From an uncultured Clostridia bacterium (GTDB taxonomy: Bacteria; Bacillota; Clostridia; TANB77; CAG-508): 64,000 bases of DNA. The stretch lies in NCBI GenBank assembly GCA_934167305.1, contig CAKPKQ010000005.1, positions 1-64,000 of the forward strand. Direction: 5' to 3'. Positions 16,636-25,510 of the stretch are shown piece after piece; within the stretch, counting starts at the first letter, position 1, and the number at the start of each line of letters is the position of its first letter. The notes under the pieces were generated by a model. That model was not told where the DNA came from. It did no database searches and saw only the letters and a list, made by a program, of their open reading frames with translations. Made by a program: the position numbers and the translations under genes.

Positions 16636-17319
16636 TTATTTACAAAATCTATGATTTCCAATCGTTACAGTCATTGGTCTAGACCATATCCATTTATTTG
16701 TAGCCGTGTTTGGGTTAAAATAATAAATTGCGCCATAGCTAGGGTCCCATCCATTTAATGCATCTTGAGCTGCTTTCTTTGAAGTTGAATCAGGTGACAT
16801 ATTTATTTGACCATCAGATACAACATCAAATGCTCCTTTTTGATATATAACTCCTGCTATTGTATTTGGAAACGAACTGCTTTTTACACGATTTAAAACA
16901 ACTGCCGCAACTGCCACTTGCCCAGAATATGGCTCTCCTCTTGCCTCACCATGTACTAACCTAGCTAATAAATCTAAATTAGTTGAATAGCTTGAACTCG
17001 AACTACTATTTGAAGAATTTATTCCCATTGCCTCTAATGTTTTTTTACCAGCTATTCCATCAACTGTTAACCCATTTTTAGATTGAAACCATCTTACTGC
17101 TTTTTGTGTTTGAGTTCCATATATTCCGTCTATACTTCCGCTGTAATAGCCCCATCTTTTTAATTTAGTTTGAATTTGCGTTACTTCATTTCCTCTAGAA
17201 CCATACTTTGACAATGCGTCTACTTCATTATTTTTGAAAAATATATTATATGAAATAAATATAGAGAAAGTTATTATAATAACAATCATTCCTATTAATG
17301 TTTTTTTATTTTTTTGCAT
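16636..17319 (-). CDS. sleB: Spore cortex-lytic enzyme SleB-like
   Basis: SleB hydrolyses cortex peptidoglycan during spore germination. The 227-residue protein has an N-terminal signal anchor (about 8-27), a peptidoglycan-binding domain (about 38-97, SRGNEVTQIQTKLKRWGYY), a Ser-rich linker, and a Hydrolase_2 domain (about 115-226) with LVHGEARGE holding the likely catalytic Glu125. This is direct evidence for sporulation. Its ribosome site AGGTG lies inside the hairpin at 17326-17376. Confidence 0.92.
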   Translation of the reverse strand: MQKNKKTLIGMIVIIITFSIFISYNIFFKNNEVDALSKYGSRGNEVTQIQTKLKRWGYYSGSIDGIYGTQTQKAVRWFQSKNGLTVDGIAGKKTLEAMGINSSNSSSSSSYSTNLDLLARLVHGEARGEPYSGQVAVAAVVLNRVKSSSFPNTIAGVIYQKGAFDVVSDGQINMSPDSTSKKAAQDALNGWDPSYGAIYYFNPNTATNKWIWSRPMTVTIGNHRFCK

Positions 17320-17325
17320 AAAAAC

Positions 17326-17376
17326 ACACCTACTTTAGTTAAATTTAATTATTGTTATTTTAACCAAATTAGGTGT
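17326..17376 (-). terminator. Hairpin between fhs and sleB covering the sleB ribosome site
   Basis: ACACCTA pairs with TAGGTGT, and GTTAAA with TTTAAC, inside a 51-base structure ending in a short T run on the minus strand. It can terminate fhs. The sleB ribosome site is part of the 3' arm. Confidence 0.55.
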
Positions 17377-17391
17377 TTATATACATTAATT

Positions 17392-19053
17392 TTAGAATAT
17401 TCCTATAATGTTTCCATCTGCATCTAAGTCTATACTCTCAGCTGATGGAACTCTTGGTAAACCAGGCATTGTCATTATTTTACCTGTTAATACTACAATA
17501 AACTCAGCTCCTGCTTTTAATACAACATCTTGTACATGTATATTAAATGGTTCTTTACATTCTAAATTTTTAGGATCATCTGAAAATGAATATTGAGTTT
17601 TAGCTATACATACTGGTAAATTGCTATATCCTAATTTTTCAATCTCTTTAATATGTAATTTAGCTTCATCTGTATATTCTACATTTTCAGCTCCATATAT
17701 TTTTTTAGCTACTGAATTTATTTTTTCTTCAATTGTTTCATTTAATTCATATGCAAATTTGAAGTTTGAAGTTTTTTGAGTTAAGTTAACTATTTTTTCT
17801 GCTAAATCTTCTGCTCCTTCTCCGCCTTTTTCCCAACTTTCAACTAAACTTAAATCAATTCCCTTTTCTTGTAATTTCGCTTGTAAAAATTCTATTTCAG
17901 CTTTTGTATCATGTGTATATTTGTTTATTGCTACTATAACATTTAAGCCATATTTATTTTTTAGGTTATCTACATGTCTTTCTAGGTTTTCAAATCCTTT
18001 TGCTAAATATTCAACACTTTCATTTTTTATTTCTTCTTTTGGCATTCCGCCATGATATTTCAATGCTTTAATTGTTGCTACACATACTACTGCATCTGGT
18101 TTTAAATTTGCTTTTCTGCATTTTATATCCAAGAATTTTTCTGCTCCTAGGTCTGCTCCAAATCCCGCTTCTGTAATAACATAATCTCCTAACTTAAGTG
18201 CAAGTTTTGTTGCTATTACACTATTACATCCATGTGCAATATTAGCAAATGGACCTCCATGAACTATTGCAGGTGTTTTTTCTAAGCTTTGTACTAAATT
18301 TGGATTAATAGCATCTTTTAGTAATACCGTCATTGCTCCATCTGCTTTTAAATCCTTTGCAGTTATTGGCTTGTTTTCTTTAGTATAGCCAACTATAATG
18401 TTTCCAATTCTTCTTTTTAAATCATTTACATCTGTTGCCAAACAAAAAATAGCCATTATTTCAGATGCAACAGAAATATCAAATCCATCCATTCTTGGTA
18501 CTATATTTTTTTCTTGTGATAAACCGGTATTTACTGTTCTTAATTGTCTATCATTTAAATCTACACATCTTTTCCAAACAACTCTGTCAAAACCTAATTC
18601 ATTACCGAAATATATGTGGTTGTCTATCATTGCTGATAATAAATTATTTGCAGATGTAATTGCATGTATGTCTCCCGTAAAGTGTAGGTTTATATCTTCC
18701 ATTGGTGCTATTTGACTATGACCTCCACCTGTTGCTCCACCTTTTATTCCAAATACAGGTCCTAAAGATGGTTCTCTTAATGCAAGTATTGCCTTTTTAC
18801 CTATTTTTCTTAATCCATCAGCTAGACCTATTGCCATTGTTGTTTTTCCTTCTCCAAGTGGAGTTGGATTTATTGCTGTTACTAAAATTAGTTTTCCGTC
18901 CTTGTTATCTTTTAATTTTTTGTATACCCCAGGAGAAATTTTTGCTTTATATTTCCCATATTGTTCTAATTGTTCTTCCTCAATATTTAAACCTTCTGCT
19001 ATTTTAGTTATTTTTTCTAATTTTGTATTTCTTGCAATTTCAATATCTTCCAT
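17392..19053 (-). CDS. fhs: Formate-tetrahydrofolate ligase
   Basis: The enzyme makes 10-formyl-tetrahydrofolate from formate, THF and ATP. It feeds one-carbon metabolism and, in acetogens, the Wood-Ljungdahl methyl branch. At 553 residues it is full length. The nucleotide loop TPLGEGKTT (about 64-72), LREPSLGPVFGIKGGA and the C-terminal TMPGLPRVPSAE are family hallmarks. No other Wood-Ljungdahl genes are present, so it may serve only purine and serine metabolism. AAGGAG lies before the start. Confidence 0.97.
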   Translation of the reverse strand: MEDIEIARNTKLEKITKIAEGLNIEEEQLEQYGKYKAKISPGVYKKLKDNKDGKLILVTAINPTPLGEGKTTMAIGLADGLRKIGKKAILALREPSLGPVFGIKGGATGGGHSQIAPMEDINLHFTGDIHAITSANNLLSAMIDNHIYFGNELGFDRVVWKRCVDLNDRQLRTVNTGLSQEKNIVPRMDGFDISVASEIMAIFCLATDVNDLKRRIGNIIVGYTKENKPITAKDLKADGAMTVLLKDAINPNLVQSLEKTPAIVHGGPFANIAHGCNSVIATKLALKLGDYVITEAGFGADLGAEKFLDIKCRKANLKPDAVVCVATIKALKYHGGMPKEEIKNESVEYLAKGFENLERHVDNLKNKYGLNVIVAINKYTHDTKAEIEFLQAKLQEKGIDLSLVESWEKGGEGAEDLAEKIVNLTQKTSNFKFAYELNETIEEKINSVAKKIYGAENVEYTDEAKLHIKEIEKLGYSNLPVCIAKTQYSFSDDPKNLECKEPFNIHVQDVVLKAGAEFIVVLTGKIMTMPGLPRVPSAESIDLDADGNIIGIF

Positions 19054-19175
19054 TTATCTTCTCCTTTATATATTTTTAGCAGTAATATAATATTTTTCTT
19101 TCAAACTTCATAAAGAGCTGTATCCACAGCGTTTTACTGTGAAAATTATTATATTATTGCTAATAAAAATAATTA

Positions 19176-19610
19176 TTAAAATAATAGTCCAACTATAACC
19201 CCAATAGCTGCTCCTACAACAACTTGAACTGGTGTATGCCCCAGAACCTCAACCAATTTTTCAGATACTTGTAATCCTGTTAACCCAGGTGTTTCTACTA
19301 TTTTATTTAATAGTTTTGCCTGTTTTCCAGCAGCTCTTCTTACCCCTGCAGCATCATACATTACAATAAAAGAAAAGATTAATGACACAGCAAATAAAGG
19401 TGAATTGATACCTACATTTTTTCCTATCATAGTTGTTAATGCCACAACAACTCCAGAATGTGAACTTGGCATTCCACCTGCTTGCATTAATCTTTTAAAG
19501 TTGAATTTTTTATTTTTTATCAAATCATACACAAATTTAAATAGCTGTATTGCAAACCATACTAAAAATGGAACTATTATATATTTGTAATCATTAAAAC
19601 ATCCCTGCAT
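19176..19610 (-). CDS. Divergent PAP2 family membrane protein (YuiD-like)
   Basis: This 144-residue membrane protein matches the divergent PAP2 group: MQAGGMPSSHSG (about 41-52), DAAGVRRAAGKQAKLLN and LGHTPVQVVVGAAIG. These are conserved phosphatase-like motifs in small integral proteins of unknown substrate. It starts 3 bases after xseB ends and is probably in the same transcript. Confidence 0.88.
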   Translation of the reverse strand: MQGCFNDYKYIIVPFLVWFAIQLFKFVYDLIKNKKFNFKRLMQAGGMPSSHSGVVVALTTMIGKNVGINSPLFAVSLIFSFIVMYDAAGVRRAAGKQAKLLNKIVETPGLTGLQVSEKLVEVLGHTPVQVVVGAAIGVIVGLLF

Positions 19611-19613
19611 TTT

Positions 19614-19844
19614 TTATTCCTCTTCTTGTAAAAAATTTTCTTCTTGTACTTCGTCTCCATCTTTTATTAAAATGGTTATTCTTTTTTCTGCATCTTCTAA
19701 TAAATTGCTACATTCTTTTGAAAGTTTCATTCCTTCTTCAAATTTTGAAACAGATTCTTCTAAATTTAAATCACCTTTTTCTAATTCTGCAGCTATTTCT
19801 TCTAGTTTGCTCATTGTTTCTTCAAAACTTACTTTTTTACCCAT
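19614..19844 (-). CDS. xseB: Exodeoxyribonuclease VII small subunit
   Basis: This 76-residue protein forms the helical hairpin that wraps the large subunit XseA. The typical sequence SFEETMSKLEEIAAELEKGDLNLEESVSKFEEG is visible at its start (in part: KLEEIAAELEKGDLNLEES). It is separated from xseA by a gene for a membrane-anchored protein, whereas the two subunits are usually adjacent. Confidence 0.93.
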   Translation of the reverse strand: MGKKVSFEETMSKLEEIAAELEKGDLNLEESVSKFEEGMKLSKECSNLLEDAEKRITILIKDGDEVQEENFLQEEE

Positions 19845-19854
19845 CTTTACTCCT

Positions 19855-20343
19855 CTATTTTTCAGTCACAACTTCTGTTGTAACATCAACTATATAACCA
19901 GTAATTGTTCTAGTTGTTTTTGTATCATATACTGTTACCAAATATTTTCCATCATTTTGAATACTTATATTAAATGCTATACCTTCTAATCCCCCAAATT
20001 GTTCAGTACACTTTTGCTTTACTAAATTGATTGCTTTGGTTTCTTTTGATGTCATTTGATTTCCATCATCTTCTATAGAATTACTTGATGCTGTAACAGT
20101 TGACTCATTTTTATTTTCTTCTTGCTTTTTTTGGTCTTCTTCTGGCTCTGTAACATTTTCGTCTAATATATCATTTATTATGTTCTCAAGACCACTATTT
20201 GCATCTGGCAATATTTCCCCTTCTCCAATTACCGTTTTAGGCAATGGTTTTTGACTATAATGTTGATATATTATGCATATTAAAGCAAATACTAATATAG
20301 TAATAACTACTATAATTAAAATATTCTTTGTTGTTTTCGTCAT
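19855..20343 (-). CDS. Membrane-anchored protein of unknown function
   Basis: The 162-residue protein has one N-terminal membrane helix (about 7-27), an acidic disordered middle (about 50-95, EPEEDQKKQEENKN) and a compact C-terminal domain (about 100-160) with Cys112 and repeated beta-type segments ending in TGYIVDVTTEVVTEK. It lies between xseA (12 bases) and xseB (10 bases), so it is part of that operon. I recognise no family. Confidence 0.7.
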   Translation of the reverse strand: MTKTTKNILIIVVITILVFALICIIYQHYSQKPLPKTVIGEGEILPDANSGLENIINDILDENVTEPEEDQKKQEENKNESTVTASSNSIEDDGNQMTSKETKAINLVKQKCTEQFGGLEGIAFNISIQNDGKYLVTVYDTKTTRTITGYIVDVTTEVVTEK

Positions 20344-20355
20344 ATTTTTCTCCTT

Positions 20356-21546
20356 TTACATAACTTTGGCTTTTACGTCTCCATCTTGCATTTTAATAGA
20401 AATTTCGTCTTCTTTATTTAGTTGATTTTTACTTTTTATAATTTCTCCATTTTTCGTAATTATTCCATAGCCTCTAGTTAAAGTTTTTAATGGACTTAAT
20501 GAATCCAATTTTAAAATTACATTTTGTGCTTTTGCTTTTTCTTGTAGAATCTTATTATTTATACTGTGTTCCATTGATTTTACTTTAATATCAACTAACA
20601 TTAGCTTTTCATTTATTTGTTGTAAAGCTCCTGTAAATGCTTTTCTTGACATACATTTTTCATATTGTAATTTCATTAATTGCACTTTTCTAATCAATGC
20701 TTGCTCATATCTTTTTTGAAAAACTTTAAGTTTTTGTTCTACTTCTTTTATATCTGCCACTGCAAGTTCTGCAGCTGCTGATGGAGTTGGTGCTCTTAAA
20801 TCTGCAACAAAATCTGCTATTGTAAAGTCTGTTTCGTGCCCCACAGCTGAAATAACAGGTAATTCCGAGTTATATATTGCTCTTGCAACAATTTCTTCAT
20901 TAAATGGCCATAAATCTTCTAATGAGCCTCCGCCTCTTGCAATAATAAGCACATCCGCCAATTTATGCTTATTCATAAATTCAATACCTTCTGCTATTTT
21001 CTTTCCTGCTCCTTCGCCTTGCACTGGAACTGGAAATAGCCTAATATGTACATTCGGATTTCTTCTGGTAGACACATTTATAATATCTCTTATAACAGCT
21101 CCAGTATTTGAAGTTAACACTCCTATTGTTTCAGGCATTATAGGTATTTCTTTTTTATGTTTTTGGTCAAATAATCCTTCTTTTTCTAGTTTTGCCTTTA
21201 GTTCTTCATATGCTGCTCTTAAGTCTCCTATTTTTCCAAGTTGTTTCATTGCTTTAGCATATAATTGATATGTTCCGTCTCTTTCAAATACAGATACACT
21301 TCCAAGTACCATTACTTTCATACCATCTTGAGGTACAAAATCTAAATGTGTTGTATATGTTTTAAACATTATTGATTTTATTAAAGATTTTTCATCCTTT
21401 AATGTAAAATACATATGGCCTGTATAGTGATTTTTAAAGTTTGAAATCTCTCCCTCTACTAAAACATTAGCAAAGAATTCATCATTCTCAAACTTTTCTT
21501 TTACATATTTATTTAGTTCACTTACACTTATGGGATTATATGTCAT
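20356..21546 (-). CDS. xseA: Exodeoxyribonuclease VII large subunit
   Basis: XseA is the catalytic subunit of a bidirectional single-strand exonuclease. The 396-residue protein has an N-terminal OB fold (about 1-100, SVSELNKYVKEKFE, VEGEISNFKNHYTGHMYFTLKDE) and a catalytic domain with ARGGGSLEDLWPFNEE, SAVGHETDFTIADFVADLRAPTP. The coiled-coil arm follows. It starts 2 bases after nusB. Confidence 0.97.
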   Translation of the reverse strand: MTYNPISVSELNKYVKEKFENDEFFANVLVEGEISNFKNHYTGHMYFTLKDEKSLIKSIMFKTYTTHLDFVPQDGMKVMVLGSVSVFERDGTYQLYAKAMKQLGKIGDLRAAYEELKAKLEKEGLFDQKHKKEIPIMPETIGVLTSNTGAVIRDIINVSTRRNPNVHIRLFPVPVQGEGAGKKIAEGIEFMNKHKLADVLIIARGGGSLEDLWPFNEEIVARAIYNSELPVISAVGHETDFTIADFVADLRAPTPSAAAELAVADIKEVEQKLKVFQKRYEQALIRKVQLMKLQYEKCMSRKAFTGALQQINEKLMLVDIKVKSMEHSINNKILQEKAKAQNVILKLDSLSPLKTLTRGYGIITKNGEIIKSKNQLNKEDEISIKMQDGDVKAKVM

Positions 21547-21548
21547 TA

Positions 21549-21977
21549 TTACTCCTCATTTGTTATGCCAGCTTGTTTTATAATATTAGCTAGTATTCCA
21601 TTTATAAAAGATGGTGAATTTTCATCTCCATATTTTTTTGCTATTTCTACTACTTCATTTACAACTACTTTGTATGGTAGTTTTGCGTAAACTATTTCAT
21701 ATGTGGCAAGTTTTAACAAAGTAATATTTACTTTTGAAATTCTTGAGATATCCCATTTTTCTTTTAAGTTTTGAGATATCAATTTTAAAATTGCTTCTTC
21801 ATTTTCATTTATTCCATTTATCGTTTGTGTTATATATGTTTTTACTTTTTCTTGGTCAATTTCCTGCTCTTTTAAAAACATTTCAATTTGTTCTGCATAT
21901 TCATTTTGTTCTGTTTTTTGAATTTCTAAGCTATATAGTAATTCAAAAGTAAGTTCTCTTGTTTCTGTTCTTGTCAT
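21549..21977 (-). CDS. nusB: Transcription antitermination factor NusB
   Basis: NusB binds boxA RNA with NusE and supports rRNA antitermination. The 142-residue all-helical protein begins MTRTETRELTFELLYSLEIQ. It contains the typical SKVNITLLKLATYEIVY and INEVVEIAKKYG-like stretch (VVNEVVEIAKKYGDENSPSF). The gene follows the DUF2273 gene, a usual clostridial order. Confidence 0.95.
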   Translation of the reverse strand: MTRTETRELTFELLYSLEIQKTEQNEYAEQIEMFLKEQEIDQEKVKTYITQTINGINENEEAILKLISQNLKEKWDISRISKVNITLLKLATYEIVYAKLPYKVVVNEVVEIAKKYGDENSPSFINGILANIIKQAGITNEE

Positions 21978-21995
21978 TTATTTGTTACTCCCTTT

Positions 21996-22211
21996 TTATA
22001 ACTTATCTATAAAATTTTTTATTTTATCTTTTACTCTTTCTTTATTTTTTTGATAATAGTTTCCAGCCCAAATGCATATAAGTATTAATGCTATTATTAA
22101 TAAAATTTTATATAAATTTGTACAAAATAATAAAACTGCTAATGCTATTCCAACTAGGCCACCAACAATACCGCCACCATATTTGTCACAAAACATTTTG
22201 AAATTTTCCAT
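21996..22211 (-). CDS. DUF2273-family small membrane protein
   Basis: This 71-residue protein has glycine-rich membrane segments (GGGIVGGLVGIALAVLLF, then ILLIIALILICIWAG) and a basic tail. DUF2273 proteins commonly accompany Asp23 and AmaP, as here, and are thought to take part in envelope stress response at the membrane. The start follows AAAGGAGCG. Confidence 0.85.
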   Translation of the reverse strand: MENFKMFCDKYGGGIVGGLVGIALAVLLFCTNLYKILLIIALILICIWAGNYYQKNKERVKDKIKNFIDKL

Positions 22212-22232
22212 TTGTTTCGCTCCTTTCGTTTT

Positions 22233-22802
22233 TTACTCTTGAACTATTGGTTTCACAGGTTCAATATCTTTTACTTTAATATTAACTTCTTTAACTTCTA
22301 AGTCAGAAGTATTTTTTATTGTCGTTTTAATTTTAGTTTGTAAATTTGTTGATAATTCTTTTATAATTGCATTTTCTTTAACACTTAAATTTACAAATAC
22401 TGTTACATTGTTTTCTTTATCTAGTTCTACTCTTGTTGTTACATTTTCTGCACTATCAAAACCTTTTACTACACTATTAACCAAGTTTTCTATAGTATCT
22501 TTTGTAATTAAAAGTTTTCCGTCAGAATTTTCTAGCAATATGCCATTTTTATAGTCCATTTCTTGTTTTGCACTTGAATCAAAAAATATACATTTAATTG
22601 CTAACAATATAAATAAAACGCTTACTGCAAGTATTATGTTAGATGTAACCTCATTTTGTAATGCACTTACTATTACGTCATGTGTTAATTCTATATTTAA
22701 CCACCCAAAAATTATTAAACATGTTATTATTGATAATATAAGTATTATTGTAGAAAAAAGAGCTAGTCCTATTCTATCTAATATTTTCATTTTTTGCTTC
22801 AT
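22233..22802 (-). CDS. amaP: Alkaline shock response membrane anchor AmaP
   Basis: AmaP anchors Asp23 at the membrane. The 189-residue protein has two N-terminal membrane helices (about 11-33 and 52-74) and a cytoplasmic Asp23-like domain (about 85-180, GKLLITKDTIENLV, TTRVELDKENNVTVFVNLSVKE). The gene lies between asp23 and the DUF2273 gene on one strand. Confidence 0.88.
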   Translation of the reverse strand: MKQKMKILDRIGLALFSTIILILSIITCLIIFGWLNIELTHDVIVSALQNEVTSNIILAVSVLFILLAIKCIFFDSSAKQEMDYKNGILLENSDGKLLITKDTIENLVNSVVKGFDSAENVTTRVELDKENNVTVFVNLSVKENAIIKELSTNLQTKIKTTIKNTSDLEVKEVNIKVKDIEPVKPIVQE

Positions 22803-22831
22803 CCTTTCTTAATATATGCTTTGAAACTTTA

Positions 22832-22864
22832 AATTAGGCACAGTAAATTTTATTGTGCCTAATT
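22832..22864 (-). promoter_or_regulatory. Strong hairpin between asp23 and amaP
   Basis: AATTAGGCACA pairs with TGTGCCTAATT with a loop of about 11 bases. No T run follows, so it looks more like a partial terminator or RNA stability/processing element that sets asp23 above amaP expression. Confidence 0.5.
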
Positions 22865-22873
22865 CTTATTTTA

Positions 22874-23317
22874 TTATTCTTTGTCTTCTTCTTTTTCGTT
22901 GCTTACGCCCATGTTATCTGTACTAACACCTTGTATATGAACGTTAACCTCAACAACTTTTAATCCTGTCATGTTTTCAACTGCTTTTTTTACTTTGTTT
23001 TGAATTTCAAAGGCAACATCTGGAATTCTTACTCCATACTCTACTATAATGTTTACATCTATTTTTGTTTCTTTTTCACCAGTTTCAACCTTTATTCCTT
23101 TTGCTAAATTCTTTTTACCACTAAGTACCTCTGAAATTCCACCTGCAAATCCGCCTGACATTTGTGCTACTCCAGGTACTTCTGATACTGCTACTCCTGC
23201 AATTACAGATACTACATCATCTGAAATTTTTATATTTGTGTTACTTTCTAGTGCAACTTCCCCACTATTTTCAACTACTTCTTCAACCTCTTTTATTTCT
23301 TTCTTTTCTTCTTCCAT
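22874..23317 (-). CDS. Asp23/Gls24 family envelope stress protein
   Basis: The 147-residue protein has an acidic N-terminus (MEEEKKEIKEVEE), then the Asp23 domain (about 25-132) with ISDDVVSVIAGVAVSEVPGV, GISEVLSGK and VNIIVEYGVRIPDVAFEIQ. These are membrane-associated, AmaP-bound proteins of envelope homeostasis. It is the first gene of the asp23-amaP-DUF2273-nusB-xseA run and has a strong AAAGGAGG site. Confidence 0.93.
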   Translation of the reverse strand: MEEEKKEIKEVEEVVENSGEVALESNTNIKISDDVVSVIAGVAVSEVPGVAQMSGGFAGGISEVLSGKKNLAKGIKVETGEKETKIDVNIIVEYGVRIPDVAFEIQNKVKKAVENMTGLKVVEVNVHIQGVSTDNMGVSNEKEEDKE

Positions 23318-23363
23318 AAAGAAACCTCCTTTTCTTACGAAAATTTATATTTTTAGATATATA

Positions 23364-23996
23364 TTAGTATATCAATTTTGTTGAAATTTTACAACTATTT
23401 TCCTTTATTTTTTTATATTTATTATAAATTTGAATCCATGAATATACTCTAGTAAGTTCTGGTACTTCTATGCCTTGATTACATGTAGAAGTATATAAAA
23501 ATGCTGTTATTCCACCATTTTTAACATTTCTGCAATGTTCTATACTATCATCTATAAATATATCTATATTATTTTCCTTTGAAACCTCTAATTTATTTTG
23601 TGCATTCATTACAAGTTTATCATACGGAATATTATTTTTTTCGAGCCATTTTTGTGTATAATCTTTTATAACAGAACTTCCTTCTTCATATTCATACCTA
23701 GATGTAATCAAAATTATATTATTTTTTTCTTTTTGGAGCTTTTTTAATATTTCGCTAACACAATCTTTGGGTCTTGCTATTGTTAACATATCAATAAAAT
23801 ATTTTTGCCAAAATAAATTTATTTGTTCACTCGTCCAATGTGAATACATTGTTTCTATGTAATTATGATTTGGAATTTTTCCATATTGTTTTGGATCACC
23901 ACTGTTTCCAAGTTCTATATCAAATTTTTGTGCACTTGTAAATACACTTTCAAATGAGTTTGATATTGTATCATCTATATCTATTCCTATATTCAT
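23364..23996 (-). CDS. HAD-like 5' nucleotidase, YqfW type
   Basis: From the chosen ATG the protein has 210 residues. Motif I is GIDIDDTISNS (about 4-14), motif II is ITSRYEYE (about 96-103) and motif IV is DIFIDDSIEHC. It matches the 5'(3')-deoxyribonucleotidase-like HAD group found in Firmicutes; the substrate is unproven. I chose the second ATG (23996) because GGAGA sits six bases before it. Confidence 0.75.
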   Translation of the reverse strand: MNIGIDIDDTISNSFESVFTSAQKFDIELGNSGDPKQYGKIPNHNYIETMYSHWTSEQINLFWQKYFIDMLTIARPKDCVSEILKKLQKEKNNIILITSRYEYEEGSSVIKDYTQKWLEKNNIPYDKLVMNAQNKLEVSKENNIDIFIDDSIEHCRNVKNGGITAFLYTSTCNQGIEVPELTRVYSWIQIYNKYKKIKENSCKISTKLIY

Positions 23997-24080
23997 GTTT
24001 TTCTCCATTTCTTATTTAATATGTTTTAAATTTTAACATATCAATTTTAAAATTTCAATATACAAATATAAAACTTTTGT

Positions 24081-24128
24081 TTGACAAATTAATTTTCTTG
24101 TATTATAATTGTTACGAACATTTATTTG
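24081..24128 (+). promoter_or_regulatory. Promoter with LexA-like box for the DNA repair pair
   Basis: TTGACA (24081-24086) and TATAAT (24104-24109) are 17 bases apart. CGAACATTTATTTG at 24115-24128 matches 12 of 14 positions of the Bacillus LexA consensus CGAACRNRYGTTYG and overlaps the transcription start. Confidence 0.65.
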
Positions 24129-24145
24129 TATTGTGAGGTTTACTT

Positions 24146-25495
24146 ATGGAAATTGAAGAAAAACTAGAAATATTATCTGCTTCTGCAAAATATGATGCAT
24201 CTTGTAGTTCATCTGGCGGTAGCAGAAAAAATACATCTAAAGGAATTGGTAATAGTGAAACTTCAGGAATTTGTCACAGCTGGGGTGCTGATGGTAGGTG
24301 TATTTCTCTACTTAAAATTTTAATGACAAATTGCTGTATGTATGATTGTAAATATTGTATAAATCGTAAAAGTAATTCTGTTAGAAGAGCTACTTTTACT
24401 CCAAAAGAAATTGCAGATTTAACTATTGGTTTTTATAAACGTAATTATATTGAGGGGTTGTTTTTGAGTTCAGCTGTTATAAAATCCCCTGATTACACTA
24501 TGGAACAAATGATACAAGCTATTACTATTTTACGAAATGAATACCATTTTAACGGGTATATTCATGCAAAAACTATTCCTGGCAGTAGCCAAGAACTTAT
24601 TGATAAATTAGGTACATTAGTTGATCGTATGAGTGTTAATATTGAGCTTCCATCTCAAGCTAGTTTAAAGTTACTAGCTCCTGATAAATCTAAAGAGAAT
24701 ATTGTTGAACCAATGAGCTATATTTCTAATAAGTTAAGTTTATCTGCTCAAAAATTTTTGCCTACTACTAAAAAGAGTTTTAGTTTTTTGCCTAGTAATG
24801 TAATTAATAAACCAAAAGACAAAGACTTTGTACCAGCAGGTCAAACTACTCAAATGATAGTTGGTGCAACACCTGATACAGATTTACAAATTATAAAATT
24901 GTCTGAAAGTTTGTATAATAAATTTCATTTAAAAAGAGTTTATTATTCTGCTTATGTTTCGGTCAATGAAGATTCTAACTTACCAACTTTGGCTAAACCA
25001 CCATTACTTAGAGAAAACAGAATCTACCAAGCTGACTGGTTGCTTAGGTTTTATGGCTTTAAAGCTGACGAATTATTAAATGAGCAAAACCCTAATTTTA
25101 ATACCTTGTTAGATCCAAAGTGTGACTGGGCATTAAGACATTTAGACAGTTTCCCTGTTGAAATAAACACTGCTGATTACTATACTTTACTTAGAATTCC
25201 TGGTATTGGTGTTATATCAGCAAAAAGAATTATATCTGCAAGAAAGTATTGCCACTTGCAGTTTGAACACCTAAAAAAATTAGGTGTCGTTCTAAAAAGA
25301 GCTAGATACTTTATTACATGTGATGGAAAATATTATGATACAATAAAACATTTTTCTGATGGCTTTATTGAACAAAATTTATTATTTTTAGAAAGAAACA
25401 GTTTGCCAGTATCTTCATATATTCAAACGTCTTTATTTAGTGCCTCAGAGCCTAATAGATTTGATAAACTAAAAGTTCTTACTGGAAATTTGTAG
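24146..25495 (+). CDS. Putative DNA modification/repair radical SAM protein (TIGR03916 type)
   Basis: The 449-residue protein has the radical SAM cluster CCMYDCKYC (CxxxCxxC, about 71-78) after the family sequence CHSWGADGRCISLLKILMTN. A helix-hairpin-helix, INTADYYTLLRIPGIGVISA, near residue 345 suggests DNA binding. This family is always seen next to the gene that follows here, and the pair is annotated as putative DNA repair. No reaction is proven to my knowledge. The LexA-like box supports a DNA-damage role. Its GTGAGG site is weak. Confidence 0.88.
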   Translation: MEIEEKLEILSASAKYDASCSSSGGSRKNTSKGIGNSETSGICHSWGADGRCISLLKILMTNCCMYDCKYCINRKSNSVRRATFTPKEIADLTIGFYKRNYIEGLFLSSAVIKSPDYTMEQMIQAITILRNEYHFNGYIHAKTIPGSSQELIDKLGTLVDRMSVNIELPSQASLKLLAPDKSKENIVEPMSYISNKLSLSAQKFLPTTKKSFSFLPSNVINKPKDKDFVPAGQTTQMIVGATPDTDLQIIKLSESLYNKFHLKRVYYSAYVSVNEDSNLPTLAKPPLLRENRIYQADWLLRFYGFKADELLNEQNPNFNTLLDPKCDWALRHLDSFPVEINTADYYTLLRIPGIGVISAKRIISARKYCHLQFEHLKKLGVVLKRARYFITCDGKYYDTIKHFSDGFIEQNLLFLERNSLPVSSYIQTSLFSASEPNRFDKLKVLTGNL

Positions 25496-25510
25496 AGGAG
25501 TGTATTATAT

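Noticed and set aside
19054..19175. Riboswitch upstream of fhs
   Set aside because: Only a small CACAG/CTGTG stem is visible and no known THF or other riboswitch core is recognisable.
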